Numbered from the stretch's first letter, positions 1-13,060 are shown. The stretch is 64,000 nucleotides of DNA from Megalopta genalis (GCF_051020955.1 NW_027476493.1:147073-211072); one strand, 5' to 3'. A program made the numbers and translations. The notes: generated from the sequence alone by a model not told the origin.

Positions 1-1715
1 TCATGTGTTTCGCATGATTTAAAGCTAACTCGTTTGTTTCGCATACTGTTGAAGCTAAATCATGTATATCAGAAGTATTTGAAGCTAAACCGTTTTGAAT
101 CGCATGGATTTGAAAATAAGCCTTCTACCTCGCATTGATTTGAAGATAAATCATGTGTTTCGCTTGGATTTGAAGCTAACTCGTTTGTTTCACATGATGT
201 TGAAGCTAAATCATGTATATCACAAGTGTTTGAAGCTAAACCATTTGTTTCGCATGGATTCGAAGGTAAGCCTCCTACTTCGCATTGATTTGAAGCTAAA
301 TCATGTCTATCGCTAGGATTTGAAGCTAACTCGTTTGTTTCGCATACTGTTGAAGCTAAACCATGTATAACACAAGTATTTGAGCCTGATCCATTTGTTT
401 CGCATGGATTCGAAGATCAGTCTCCTAATTTGCATTGATTTGAAGGTAAATCATGCCTTTTGCATGCATTTAAAGCTAACTCCGTTTGTTTCACCTGCAT
501 TTGAAGCTATATCAGAGATATTCGCAAGTATTTGAATTTAAATCATTCGTTTCGCATGGATTTGAAGATAAGCCTTCTACTTCGCATTGATTTGATGCTA
601 AATCATGTGTTTCGCATGGATTTGAGGCTAACTCGTTTGTTTCGCATGCAGTTGAATCTAAATCATGTAAATCACAAGTATTTGAAGCTGAAGCATTTGT
701 TTCGCATGAATATTAAGTTAAACCATGTGGTTTCGCATGACTTTGACGCTAAATAATGTGTTTTGGCTATGAAGCCCAACTCGTTTGTCTCGACTGCATT
801 TTAAGCTAAATCATGTATATCAGAAATATTTGAAGCTAAACCATTTGTTTCGCATCGATTTGAAACTAAATCGTTTGTTTCGCAGTTGAAGCTAAATCAT
901 GTATATCACAAGTATTTGAAGCTGAACCATTTGTTTCGAATAGATTTGAAGCTAAGCCTTCTACTTCGCATTGATTTGAAGCTAAATCATGTGTTTCGCT
1001 TGGATTTGAAGCTAATTCGTTTGTTTCGCATGCAGTTGGAGCGAAGTCACGTATATCACAAGTATTTGAAGCTGAACCATTTGTTTCTCGAGAACACTCT
1101 GCTAAACCATGTGTTTCGAATGAATTTGAAGCCAACTCATGTGTTTCGCATGGATTTGAAGCTATCTCGTTTGCTTCACATGCTGTTGAAGCTAAATCAT
1201 GTTTATCACAAGTATTTCAATCTAAACCACTTGTTTCGCATGGATTCGAAGATCTGCCTTCCACTTCGCACTGATTTGAAGCTGAATCATTTCTTTCGCT
1301 TGAATGTGAAGCTAACACGTTTGTTTCCCAAGCATTTGAAGCTAATTCGTGTGTATCACAAGTATTTGAAGCTGAATTATTTTTTTCGCAAGAATATTGT
1401 GCTAAACAATGTGTTGCGAATGAATTTGAAGCTAAACCATTTGTTCCGTATGGATTCGAAGAAGAGACTTCTACTTCGCATTGATTTGAAGCGAAATCAT
1501 GTGTTTCGCATGGATTCGGAGATCAGCCTTCTACTTCGCATTCATTTGAAGCTAAATCATGTGTTTCGCATGGATTTGAAGCTGACTCGTTTGTTTCGCC
1601 TGCATTTGAAGCTATATCATGTATATCACAAGTATTTGAATCTGAACCATTTGATTCCCATGAATAGTACGCTAAACCATGTCTTCCTAATGAATTTGAA
1701 GCTAAATCATATGTT
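1..1715. repeat. Mixed, moderately diverged satellite block
   Basis: The 150-bp order is recognisable but many units carry variants. At the E position several units have a different subunit, F, containing ATATTAAGCTAAACCATGTG or a close relative (about 700-740, 1,100-1,130, 1,395-1,425, 1,660-1,690). A C variant with the insertion giving ATATTCGCAAG lies at about 505-535. Small indels near 480-490, 545 and 780 change the reading phase. No unique sequence is present. Confidence 0.85.
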
Positions 1716-3010
1716 TTGAATGACTTTGAAGCTAACTCGTTTGTTTCGCATGCATTTGAAGCTAAATCATGTATATCACAAGTGTTTGAAGCTAAACCAT
1801 TTGTTTCGCATGGATTCGAAGATAACCCTTCTACTTCGCATTGATTTGAAGCTAAATCATGTGTTTCGCATGGATTTGAAGCAAAGCCTTCTACTTCGCA
1901 TTGATTTGGAGTTAAATCATGTGTTTCGCATGGATTTAAAGCTAACTCGTTGTTTCGCAAGCAGTTGAAGCTAAATCATGTATATCACAAGTGTTTGAAG
2001 CTGAACCATTTGATTAGCATGGATTCGAAGATCACCCCTCTTCTTCGCATTGATTTGAAGATAATCATGTGTTTCGCATGGATTTGAAGCTAACTCGTTT
2101 GTTTCGCATGCTGTTGAAGCTAAATCATGTATATCACAAGTGTTTGAAGCTAAACCATTTGTTTCCCATGGATTCGAAGATAACCCTTCTACTTCGCATT
2201 GGTTTGAAGCTAAATCATTTGTTTCGCATGGATTTGAAGCTAACTCGTTTGTTTCGCATGCTGTTGAAACTAAATCATGTATATCACAAGTATTTGAAGC
2301 TAAACCATTTGATTCCCATGGATTTGTAGCTATGCCTTCTACTTCGCATTGATTTGGAGCTAAATCATGTGTTTCGCATGGATTTACAGCTAACTCGTTT
2401 GTTTCGCATGCTGTTGAAGCTAAATCATGTATATCACAAGTATTTGAATATGGACCATTTGATTAGCATGGATTCGAAGATCACCACTCTTCTTCGCATT
2501 GATTTGAAGATAATCATGTGTTTCGCAAGGATTTGAAGCTAACTCGTTTGTTTCGCATGCAGTTGAAGCTAAATCATGTATATCACAAGTATTTGAATCT
2601 AAACCATTTGTTTCGCATGGATTCGAACATCAGCCTTCTGCTTCGCATTGATTTGATGTTAAATCATATGTTTCGCGTGGATTTGAAGCTATCTCGTTTG
2701 TTTCGCATGCACTTGAATATAAATCAAGTATATCACAAGTATTTGAAGCTAAATCGTTCGATTCGCATGGATTTGAAGCTAAGCCTTCTACCTCGCATTA
2801 AATTGAAGCTAAATCATGTGTTTCGCTTGGATTTGAAGCTAACTCGTTTGTTTCGCATGCTGTTGAAGCTAAATCATGTATATCACAAGTATTTGAATAT
2901 GAACCATTTGATTAGCATGGATTCGAAGATCACCCCTCTTCTTCGCATTGATTTGAAGCTAAATCATGTGTTTCGCATGGATTTGAAGCTAACTCGTTTG
3001 TTCAGCATGT
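1716..3010. repeat. Satellite block near-identical to 53.4-54.3 kb
   Basis: From about 2,075 to 3,010 this block matches 53,383-54,318 almost base for base at a constant spacing of 51,308 bp, including two private 1-bp deletions (GATAATCATG at about 2,510 and 53,818). The part at 1,760-2,070 matches the unit seen at about 48,180-48,510, 50,250-50,575 and 51,355-51,680. It includes an extra A-type and E-type subunit and the B variant with one T missing (CTCGTTGTTTCGCAAG at about 1,947). Confidence 0.85.
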
Positions 3011-3990
3011 AGTTGAAGCAAAATCATGTATATCACAAGTGTTTGAAGCTAAACCATTTGTTTCGCATGGATTCAAAGATAACCCTTCTACTTCGCATTG
3101 ATTTGAAGCTAAATCATGTGTTGCGCATGGATTTGAAGCTAACTCGTTTGTTTCGCATACTTTTGAAGCTAAATCATGTATATCACAAGTATTTGAAGCT
3201 AAACCATTTAATTCCCATGGATCTGAAGGTATGGCTTCTACTTCGCATTGATTTGATGTTAAATCATATGTTTCGCATGGATCTGAAGCTATCTCGTTTG
3301 TTTCGCATGCACTTGAATATAAATCAAGTATATCACAAGTATTTGAAGCTAAATCGTTTGATTCGCATGGATTTGAAGCTAAGCCTTCTACCTCGCATTG
3401 ATTTGAAGATAAATCATGTGTTTCGCATGGATTTGAAGCTAACTCGTTTATTTCGCATGCACTTGAAGCTGAACCATGTATATCACAAGTATTTGAAGCT
3501 ACACCGTTTGATTGGCATGGATTTGAAGCTAAGCCTTCTACTTCGCATTAAATTGAAGCTAAATCATGTGTTTCGCATGGATTTGAAGCTAACTAGTTTG
3601 TTCAGCATGCAGTTGAAGCAAAATCATGTATATCACAAGTGTTTGAAGCTAAACCATTTGTTTCGCATGGATTCAAAGATAACCCTTCTACTTCGCATTG
3701 ATTTGAAGCTAAATCATGTGTTGCGCATGGATTTGAAGCTAACTCGTTTGTTTCGCATACTTTTGAAGCTAAATCATGTATATCACAAGTATTTGAAGCT
3801 AAACCATTTAATTCCCATGGATCTGAATGTATGGCTTCTACTTCGCATTGATTTTATGTTAAATCATATGTTTCGCATGGATTTGAAGCTAACTCGTTTG
3901 TTTCGCATGCTGTTGAAGCTAAATCAAGTATATCACAAGTATTTGAAGCAAAACCATTTGTTTGGCACGGATTTGATGATAACCCATCAA
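3001..3990. repeat. 600-bp (four-unit) tandem duplication
   Basis: The stretch 3,001-3,240 recurs at 3,601-3,840 with very few differences, a spacing of exactly four 150-bp units. Both copies start with the B variant TTCAGCATG followed by AGTTGAAGCAAAATC, then share a CAAAGATAACCC E subunit and a D subunit with TTAATTCCCATGG. After about 3,240 and 3,840 the copies part: one has ATCTGAAGCTATCTCG and the other ATTTGAAGCTAACTCG. Confidence 0.85.
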
Positions 3991-5979
3991 GTTCGCATTG
4001 ATTTGAATTTAAATCATTTGCTTAGCGTGGATTTGAAGCTATCTCGTTTGTTTCGCATGCAGTTGAAGATAAGTCATGCATAACCCAAGTATTTGAAGAT
4101 AAACCATTTGATTCCCATGGATTTGAAGCTATGCCTTCTACTTCGCATTGATTTGGAGCTAAATCATGTGTTTCGCATGGATTTAAAGCTAACTCGTTGT
4201 TTCGCATGCAGTTGAAGCTAAATCATGTATAACACAAGTGTTTGAAGCTAAACCATTTGTTTCGCATGGATTCAAAGATAACCCTTCTACTTCGCATTGA
4301 TTTGAATTTAAATCATGTGTTTCGCATGGATTTGAAGCTAACTCGTTTTTTTCGCATGCAGTTGAAGCTAAATCATGTATATCACAAGTGTTTGAAGCTA
4401 AATCATTTGTTTCGCATGGATTCGAAGATAACCCTTCTACTTCGCATTGATTTGAAGCTAAATCATGTGTTTCGCATGGATTTGAAGCAAAGCCTTCTAC
4501 TTCGCATTGATTTGGAGTTAAATCATGTGTTTCGCATGGATTTAAAGCTAACTCGTTGTTTCGCAAGCAGTTGAAGCTAAATCATGTATATCACAAGTGT
4601 TTGAAGCTAAATCATTTGTTTCGCATGAATTCGAAGATAACCCTTCTACTTCGCATTGATTTGAAGCTAAATCATGTTTTTCGCATGGATTTGAAGCAAA
4701 GCCTTCTACTTCGCATAGATTTGGAGTTAAATCATGTGTTTCGCATGGATTTAAAGCTAAATCGTTGTTTCGCATGCAGTTGAAGCTAAATCATGTATAT
4801 CACAAGTGTTTGAAGCTAAACCATTTGTTTCGCATGGATTCGAAGATAACCCTTCTACTTCGCATTGGTTTGAAGCTAAATCATTTGTTTCGCATGGATT
4901 TGAAGCTAACTCGTTTGTTTCGCATGCTGTTGAAACTAAATCATGTATATCACAAGTATTTGAAGCTAAACCATTTGATTCCCATGGATTTGTAGCTATG
5001 CCTTCTACTTCGCATTGATTTGGAGCTAAATCATGTGTTTCGCATGGATTTAAAGCTAACTCGTTGTTTCGCATGCCGTTGAAGCTAAATCATGTATATC
5101 ACAAGTGTTTGAAGCTAAACCATTTGTTTCGCATGGATTCGAAGATAACCCTTCTACTTCGCATTGATTTGAAGCTAAATCATGTGTTGCGCATGGATTA
5201 GAAGCTAACTCGTTTGTTTCGCATGCTGTTGAAGCTAAATCATGTATATCACAAGTATTTGAAGCTAAACCATTTTATTCCCATGCATTTGAAGCTATGC
5301 CTTCTACTTCGCATTGATTTGATGTTAAATCATATGTCTCGCATGGATTTGAAGCTATCTCGTTTGTTTCGCATGCACAGAATATAAATCAAGTATATCA
5401 CAAGTATTTGAAGCTAAACCTTTGTTTCGCATGGATTCGAACAACAGCCTTCTGCTTCGCATTGATTTGGACCTAAATCATGTGTTTCGCATGGATTTGA
5501 AGCTAACTCGTTTATTTCGCATGCACTTGAAGCAGAACCATGTATATCACAAGTATTTGAAGCTAAACCATTTGATTGGCATGGATTTGAAGCTAAGCCT
5601 TCTACTTCGCATTAAATTGAAGCTAAATCATGTGTTTCACATGGATTTGAAGCTAACACGTTTGTTTCGCATGCTGTTGAAGCTAAATCATGTATATCAC
5701 AAGTATGTGAATCTAAACCATTTGTTGCCCATGGATTTGAAGCTATGCCTTCTACTTCGCATTGATTTGGATTTAAATCATATGTTTCGCATGGATTTAA
5801 AGCTAACTCGTTGTTTCGCATGCAGTTGAAGCTAAATCATGTATAACACTAGTGTTTGAAGCTAAACCATTTGTTTCGCATGGATTCAAAGATAACCCTT
5901 CTACTTCGCATTGATTTGAAGCTAAATCATGTATTTCGCATGGATTTGATGCTAACTCGTTTGTTTCGCATGCTGTTGA
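3991..5979. repeat. Satellite block with 209-bp heptamer HORs
   Basis: Consecutive units at about 4,366-4,574 and 4,575-4,783 repeat at 209 bp instead of 150. They contain seven subunits (an additional E-like plus A-like pair, recognisable by AAGCAAAGCCTTCTAC followed by TTTGGAGTTAAATC) and lack one T in B (CTCGTTGTTTCGC), giving 7 x 30 - 1. The part 3,992-4,700 is copied at 6,563-7,271 (spacing 2,571). The part 4,575-5,150 is copied at 5,980-6,555 (spacing 1,405). Confidence 0.82.
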
Positions 5980-7275
5980 AGCTAAATCATGTATATCACA
6001 AGTGTTTGAAGCTAAATCATTTGTTTCGCATGAATTCGAAGATAACCCTTCTACCTTGCATTGATTTGAAGCTAAATCATGTTTTTCGCATGGATTTGAA
6101 GCAAAGCCTTCTACTTCGCATAGATTTGGAGTTAAATCATGTGTTTCGCATGGATTTAAAGCTAAATCGTTGTTTCGCATGCAGTTGAAGCTAAATCATG
6201 TATATCACAAGTGTTTGAAGCTAAACCATTTGTTTCGCATGGATTCGAAGATAACCCTCCTACTTCGCATTGGTTTGAAGCTAAATCATTTGTTTCGCAT
6301 GGATTTGAAGCTAACTCGTTTGTTTCGCATGCTGTTGGAACTAAATCATGTATATCACAAGTACTTGAAGCTAAACCATTTGATTCCCATGGATTTGTAG
6401 CTATGCCTTCTACTTCGCATTGATTTGGAGCTAAATCATGTGTATCGCATGGATTTAAAGCTAACTCGTTGTTTCGCATGCAGTTGAAGCTAAATCATGT
6501 ATATCACAAGTGTTTGTAGCTAAACCATTTGTTTCGCATGGATTCGAAGATAACCCCTCTTCTTCGCATTGATTTGAATTTAAATCATTTGCTTCGCGTG
6601 GATTTGAAGCTAACTCGTTTGTTTCGCATGCAGTTGAAGATAAGTCATGCATACCACAAGTATTTGAAGATAAACCATTTGATTCCCATGGATTTGAAGC
6701 TATGCCTTCTACTTCGCATTGATTTGGAGCTAAATCATGTGTTTCGCATGGATTTAAAGCTAACTCGTTGTTTCGCATGCAGTTGAAGCTAAATCATGTA
6801 TAACACAAGTGTTTGAAGCTAAACCATTTGTTTCGCATGGATTCAAAGATAACCCTTCTACTTCGCATTGATTTGAATTTAAATCATGTGTTTCGCATGG
6901 ATTTGAAGCTAACTCGTTTTTTTCGCATGCAGTTGAAGCTAAATCATGTATATCACAAGTGTTTGAAGCTAAATCATTTGTTTCGCATGGATTCGAAGAT
7001 AACCCTTCTACTTCGCATTGATTTGAAGCTAAATCATGTGTTTCGCATGGATTTGAAGCAAAGCCTTCTACTTCGCATTTATTTGGAGTTAAATCATGTG
7101 TTTCGCATGGATTTAAAGCTAACTCGTTGTTTCGCAAGCAGTTGAAGCTAAATCATGTATATCACAAGTGTTTGAAGCTAAATCATTTGTTTCGCATGGA
7201 TTCGAAGATAACCCTTCTACTTCGCATTGATTTGAAGCTAAATCATGTTTTTCGCATGGATTTGAAGCAAAACCT
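5980..7275. repeat. Second copies of the 4.0-5.1 kb segments, in swapped order
   Basis: 5,980-6,555 corresponds to 4,575-5,150 at a spacing of 1,405 bp, and 6,563-7,271 corresponds to 3,992-4,700 at 2,571 bp. Their order is therefore reversed relative to the first copies, although the orientation is the same. Another 209-bp heptamer ends at about 7,145. The 1-bp B deletion recurs at about 6,170, 6,470, 6,770 and 7,130. Confidence 0.82.
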
Positions 7276-8330
7276 TTCTTTTCGCATGGTTTTGAAGCTA
7301 AGCCTTCTACTTCGCATGAATTTATAGCTAAATCATGTGTTTCGCTTGGATTTGAAGCTAACTCGTTTGTTTCGCATATAGATGAAGCTCAGACATGTAT
7401 ATCACAAGTATTTGAACCCAAATCATTTGTTTCGCATGGATTTGAAGCTAAACCATTTGATTCGATTGTATTTGAAGCTAACTCGTTTGTTTCGCACGCC
7501 GTTGAAGCTAAATCATGTATATCACAAGATTTTGAAGCTAAACCATTTGTTTGGCAAGAATTTGAAGCTAAGCCTTCTACTTCGCATTGATTTGAAGTTA
7601 AATCATGTGTTTCGCTTGGATTTGAAGCTAACTCGTTTGTTTCTCCTGCATTTGAAGCTATATCACATATATTCGCAAGTATTTGAAGCTGAACCATACG
7701 TTCCGCGTGGATTTGAAGCTAAGCCTTCTACTTCGCTTCGATTTGAAGCTCAATCATGTCATTCACAGAGATTTGAAGCTAATTCAATTGTTTCACCTGC
7801 ATATGAAGCTATATCACTTATATTCGCAAGTATTTGTAGTTAAACCATTCGTTTCGCATGGATTTGAAGCTAAGCCTACTACTTCGCATTGATTTGAAGT
7901 TAAATCATGTGTTTTCCTTGGATTTGGAGCTATCTCGTTGGACTCGAATGCAGTTGAAGCTATGTCACGTTCATCAAAATTATCTGAATCTAAACCATCT
8001 GTTTCCGAAGAATATGATGCTAAACCAGGTGGTTCGCATGAATGGGAAGCTATATCATGTTTTTCGCTTGGATTTGAAGCTAACTCGTTTGATTCGCATG
8101 CATTTGAATCTAAATCGTGTATATCACAAGTATTTGAAGCTAAACCATTTGATTGGCATCGATTTGAAGCTAAGCATGCTACTTCGCATTTATTTGAAGC
8201 TAAATCATGTGTTTCGAATGGATTTGAAGCTAACTCGTATGTTTCGCATGCATTTGAAGCTAAACCATGTATATCACAAGTATTTGAAGCTGAACCATTT
8301 GATTCGGAGCTAAGCCTTCTACTTCGCCTT
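7276..8330. repeat. Degenerate satellite block containing the most diverged unit
   Basis: The subunit pattern holds, but 7,930-8,060 departs furthest from consensus of anything I saw: ATCTCGTTGGACTCGAATG for B, GTCACGTTCATCAAAATTA for C, and CCATCTGTTTCCGAAGAATA for D. In this stretch the usual TGA at the end of E is lost, so a forward frame of 217 codons (7,938-8,591) stays open by chance. The 31-bp C variant (ATATTCGCAAG) occurs at about 7,660 and 7,805. I see no gene here. Confidence 0.85.
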
Positions 8331-9660
8331 GATTTGGACCTAAATCATGTGATCCGCATGGATTTAAAGCTAACTCGTTTGTTTCGCCTGCATTTGAATC
8401 TAAATCATGTATATCGCAAATATTTGGAGCTGAACCATTTGCTTCGCATGGATTTGCAGCTAAGCCTTCAACTTCGCATTGACTTGAAGCTAAATCATGT
8501 GTTTTGCTTGGATTTGAAGCTAACTCGTCTGTTTCGCATGCAGTTGAAGCTAAATCATGTATATCACAGGTATTTGAAGCTAAACAATTAGTTTCGCATT
8601 TATTCGGAGATAAGCCTACTACTTCGCATTGATTTGAAGCTAAATCATGTGTTTGGCATGGATTTGAAGCTAACACGTTTATTTCGCATGCAGTTGAAGC
8701 TAAATCATGTATATCACAAGTATTTGAAGCTAAAACATTTCATTCGCATGGATTCGAAGATCAGCCTTCTGCTTCGCATTGATTTGAAGCTAAATCATGT
8801 ATTTTGCATGGATTTGAAGCTAACACGTTTGTTTCGCATAATGTTGAAGCTAAATCATGTATGTCACAAGTATTTGAAGCTAAAACATTTCATTCGCATG
8901 GATTCGAAGATCAGCCTTCTGCTTCGCATTGATTTGAAGCTAAATCATTGTATTTTGCATGGATTTGAAGCTAACACGTTTGTTCGCATAATGTTGCAGC
9001 TAAATCATGTATGTCACAAGTATTTGAAGCTGAACCATTTGTTGCTCATGTATTTGAAGCTTCTACTTCGCATTGATTTGAAGCTAAATCATGTGATTCG
9101 CATGGATTTGAACCTCACTCGTTTGTTTCGCCTGCATTTGAACTATATCATGTATATCACAAGTATATGAAGCTAAAGCATTTGTTTCGCATGGATTTGT
9201 AGATAAGCCTTCTACTTCGCATTGATTTGAAGCTAAATCATGTGTTTCGCATGGATTTGAAGCTAACTCGTTAGTTTTTGCATGCTGTTGAAGCTAATCA
9301 TGTATATCACAAGTATTTGAAGCTAAACCATTGTTTCGCAAGGATACGAAGATCAGCCTTCTACTTCGCATTGATAAGAATCAAAATCATGTGTTTCGCA
9401 TTGATTTGAAGCTAACTCGTTCGTTTCGCTTGCATTTGAAGCTAAATCATGCACATCACAAGTATTTGGAGCTAAATCATTTGTTTCCCATTGACTTGAA
9501 GCTAAACCTTCAACATCGCATTGATTTGATGCTAAATCATGTGTTTCGAATGAATGTGAAGCTAATCATGAGTTTCGCATGGATTTGAAGCTAACTCGTT
9601 AGTTTTGCATGCTGTTGAAGCTAAATCATGTATATCACAAGTATTTGAGCTAAACAAATG
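8331..9660. repeat. Degenerate block with a 150-bp tandem duplication
   Basis: 8,731-8,880 and 8,881-9,030 are two successive copies of the same 150-bp unit, recognised by the private CTAAAACATTTCATTCGC. The second copy then gained one base (ATCATTGTATTTTGC at about 8,945) and lost one (TTTGTTCGCATAATG at about 8,980). Between about 9,040 and 9,660 several subunits are shortened or missing bases (about 9,055, 9,140, 9,295, 9,330, 9,565, 9,650). Confidence 0.85.
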
Positions 9661-11640
9661 TTTCGCATGGATTTGAAGATAAGCCTTCTACTTTGCATTG
9701 ATTTGAAGCTAAATCAAGTGTTTCGCTTGTATTTGAAGCTAACTCGTTTGTTTCGCACGCAGTTGAAGCTAAATCATGTATATCACAAGAATTTGAAGCT
9801 AAACCATTTGTTTCGCAAGAATTTGAAGCTAAGCCTTCTACTTCGCATTGATTTGAAGTTAAATCATGTGATTCGCATGGATTTGAAGCTAACTCAATTG
9901 TTTCACCTGCATATGAAGCTATATCACTTATATTCGCAAGTATTTGTAGTTAAACCATTCGTTTCGCATGGATTTGAAGCTAAGCCTTCTGCTTCGCATT
10001 GATTTGAAGCTAAATCATGTGGTTCGCATGGATTTGAAGCTAACTCGTTCGTTTCGCCTGCATTTGAATCTGAATCATGTATAATCACTAATATTTGAAG
10101 CTGAACCATTTGTTTCGCATGCATTTGTAACTAAGCCTACTACTTCGCATTGATTTGAAGCTGAATCATGTGTTTCGCTTGAATTTGAAGCGAACATGTT
10201 TGTTTCACATGCAGTTGAAGCTTAATCATGTATATCACAAGTATTTGCAGCTGATCCATTTGCTACGCATGAATATTAAGCTAAGCCATGTGTTACGAAT
10301 GAATTTGAAGCTAAATCATGTATTCGCCTGTATTGATGCTAAATCATGTATATCCACAAGAATTTGATGCTAAATCATGTATATCACAAGTATTTGAAGC
10401 TAAACCATTTGTTTCGCATGGATTCGAAGATAAGCCTCTACTTCGTATTGGTTTGAAGCGATATCATGTGTATCGCTTGGATTTGAAGCTAAACCTTCTA
10501 TATCGCATTGATTTGAAGTTAAATCATGTGTTTCGCTTGGATTTGAAGCCAACACGTTTGTTTCGTCAGCATTTGAAGCTATATCACTTATATCGCAAGT
10601 GTTTGAAGCTAAATCATTTGTTCGCATGGATTTGAAGCTAAACCTTCTACATCGCATTGATTTGAGCTAAATCATGTCTTTCGCTTGCATTTGAAGCTAA
10701 CTCGCTTGCTTCGCATGCAGTGGAAGCTAAATTATGTATATCACAAGTATTTGAAGCTAAACCATTCGCTTCGCATGATTATTAAGCTAATCACGTGTTT
10801 CGCACGGATTTGAAACTAACTCGGTTGTTTCGCTGGATTTGAATCTAAATCATGTATATCACAAATATTTGAAGCTGAACCATTTGTTTCGCATGCATTT
10901 GTAACTAAGCTTCTACTTCGCAATGATTGAAGCTGAATCATGTGTTTCGCTTGAATTTGAAGCGAACATGTTTGTTTCACATGCAGTTGAAGCTTAATCA
11001 TGTATATCACAAGTATTTTCAGCTGAACCATTTGCTACGCATGAATATTAAGCTAAGCCATGTGTTAGGAATGAATTTGAAGCTAATCATGTATTTCGCC
11101 TGTATTTGATGCTAAATCATGTATATCACAAGTATTTGACGCTAAACCATTTGTTTCGCATGGATTCGAAGATAAGCCTTCTGCTTCGTATTGATTTGAA
11201 GCGATATCATGTGTATCGCTTGGATTTGAAGCTAAACCTTCTATATCGCATTGATTTGAAGTTAAATCATGTGTTTCGCTTGGATTGAAGCCAACACGTT
11301 TGTTTCGTCTGCATTTGAAGCTATATCACTTATATCGCAAGTGTTTGAAGCTAAATCATTTGTTTCGCATGGATTTGAAGCTAAACCTTCTACATCGCAT
11401 TGATTTGAGCTAAATCATGTCTTTCGCTTGCATTTGAAGCTAACTCGCTTGCTTCGCATGCAGTGGAAGCTAAATTATGTATATCACAAGTATTTGAAGC
11501 TAAACCATTTGCTTCGCATGATTATTAAGCTAAATCATGTGTTTTGCATGGATTTGAAAGCTAACTCGTTTGTTTCGCCAGCATTTGAAGCTATATCACT
11601 TATATTCGCAAGTATTTGAATGTCAATCATTCGTTTCGCA
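9661..11640. repeat. Degenerate block with a tandem duplication of about 0.75 kb
   Basis: The stretch 10,080-10,790 is repeated at about 10,850-11,535. The spacing is 772 bp at the left (10,155 with 10,927) and 743 bp at the right (10,661 with 11,404), so one subunit-sized piece was gained or lost between the copies after the duplication. Shared private marks are GAAGCGATATCATGTGTATC, a one-base-short TTTGAGCTAAATCATGTC, and GCAGTGGAAGCTAAATTATG. Confidence 0.83.
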
Positions 11641-13060
11641 TGGATTTGAAGCTAAGCCTTCTACTTCGCATTGAGTTGAGGCTAAATTATGTGCTTTGCA
11701 TGGATTTGCAGCTAACTCATTTGTTTCGCATGCAATTGAATCTAAATCATGTATATCACTAGTATTTGAAGCTAAACCATTTGATACGCATGGATTTGAA
11801 TCTTAGCATTCTCCTTCGCATGGATTTGAATCTAAATCACGTGTTCGCATGGATTTGAAACTAACTCGTTGGTTTCGCATGCAGTTGAAGCTAAATCATG
11901 TATATCACAAGTATTGAAGCTAAACCATTGTTTCGCATGGATTTGAAGCTAAGCCTTCTACTTCGCATTGATTTGAAGCTGAATCCTGTGTTTCGCATGG
12001 ATTGAAGCTACTCGTTTGTTTCGCATGCTGTTGAGGCTAAGTCAAGTATATCACAAGTACATGAAGCAAAACCATTTGTTTCGCATGGATTCGAAGATAA
12101 CCCTTCTACTTCGCATTGATTTGAAGATAAATAATGTGTTTCGCTTGGATTTGAAACTAACTCGTTTGTATCGCACGCACTGAATCTAAATCAAGTATAT
12201 CACTAGTATTTGAAGCTAAACCGTTTGATTCGCATGAATCTGAAGCTAAGACTTCTACTTCGCATTGATTTGAAGCTAAATCATATGTTTCGCATGGATT
12301 TGAAGCTATCTCGTTTGTTACGCATGCACTTGAATCTAAATCATGTATATCACAAGTATTTGAAGCTAAACCATTGATTCGCGCGGGTTTGAAGCTAGGC
12401 TTCTACTTTGCATTGATTTGAAGCTAAATCATGTGTTTCGCTTGGATTTGAAGCTAACTCGTATGTTTCGACGCTGTTGAAGATAAATCATGTATATTAC
12501 AAGTATTTGTCTCTGAACCATTTGATCCGCATGGATTTGAAGCTAAGCCTTCTGCATCGCAGTGATTTGAACCTGAATCATGTGATGCCTTTGGATTTGA
12601 ATCTATCTCGTTTGTTTCGCATGCTGTTGACGCCAAATCATGTATATCACAAGTATTTGAACCTAAACCATTCGTTCCGCATGAATTTGAAGCTCAGGCC
12701 TTCTACTTCGTATTGAATTGAAGCTAAATCACGTGTTTCGCTTGGATTTGAAGCTAATTCGCTCGTTTCGCACGCAGTTGAATCTGAATCATGTATATCA
12801 CAACTATTTGAAACTAAACTATTTGATTCGCATGGATTTGAAGCTGAGCCTTCCTCTTCGCATTTATTTGAAGCTAAATCATGTGTTTCGCATGGATTTG
12901 AAGCTAACTCGTTTGTCCGCCTGCATTTGAAGCTAAATCGTGTATATCACAAGTATTTGAAGCTAAATGATTTGTTTCGCATTGATTCGAAGATACGCCT
13001 TATACTTCGCACTGATTTGAAGCTAAATCATGTGTATCGCATGGATTAGAACCTAACTCG
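11641..13060. repeat. Degenerate block related to 44.0-45.2 kb
   Basis: 12,000-12,720 is a shortened relative of about 43,990-45,215. Shared rare features are TCAAGTATATCACAAGTAC, TTGTTACGCATGCACTTG, GATCCGCATGG in D, and TGATGCCTTTGGATTTG or TAATGCCTTTGGATTTG. The spacing changes from about 31,990 to about 32,490 along the match, so about 500 bp is absent from the copy here. This copy also has several 1-bp losses (about 11,835, 11,915, 12,002, 12,180, 12,375, 12,395). Confidence 0.78.
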
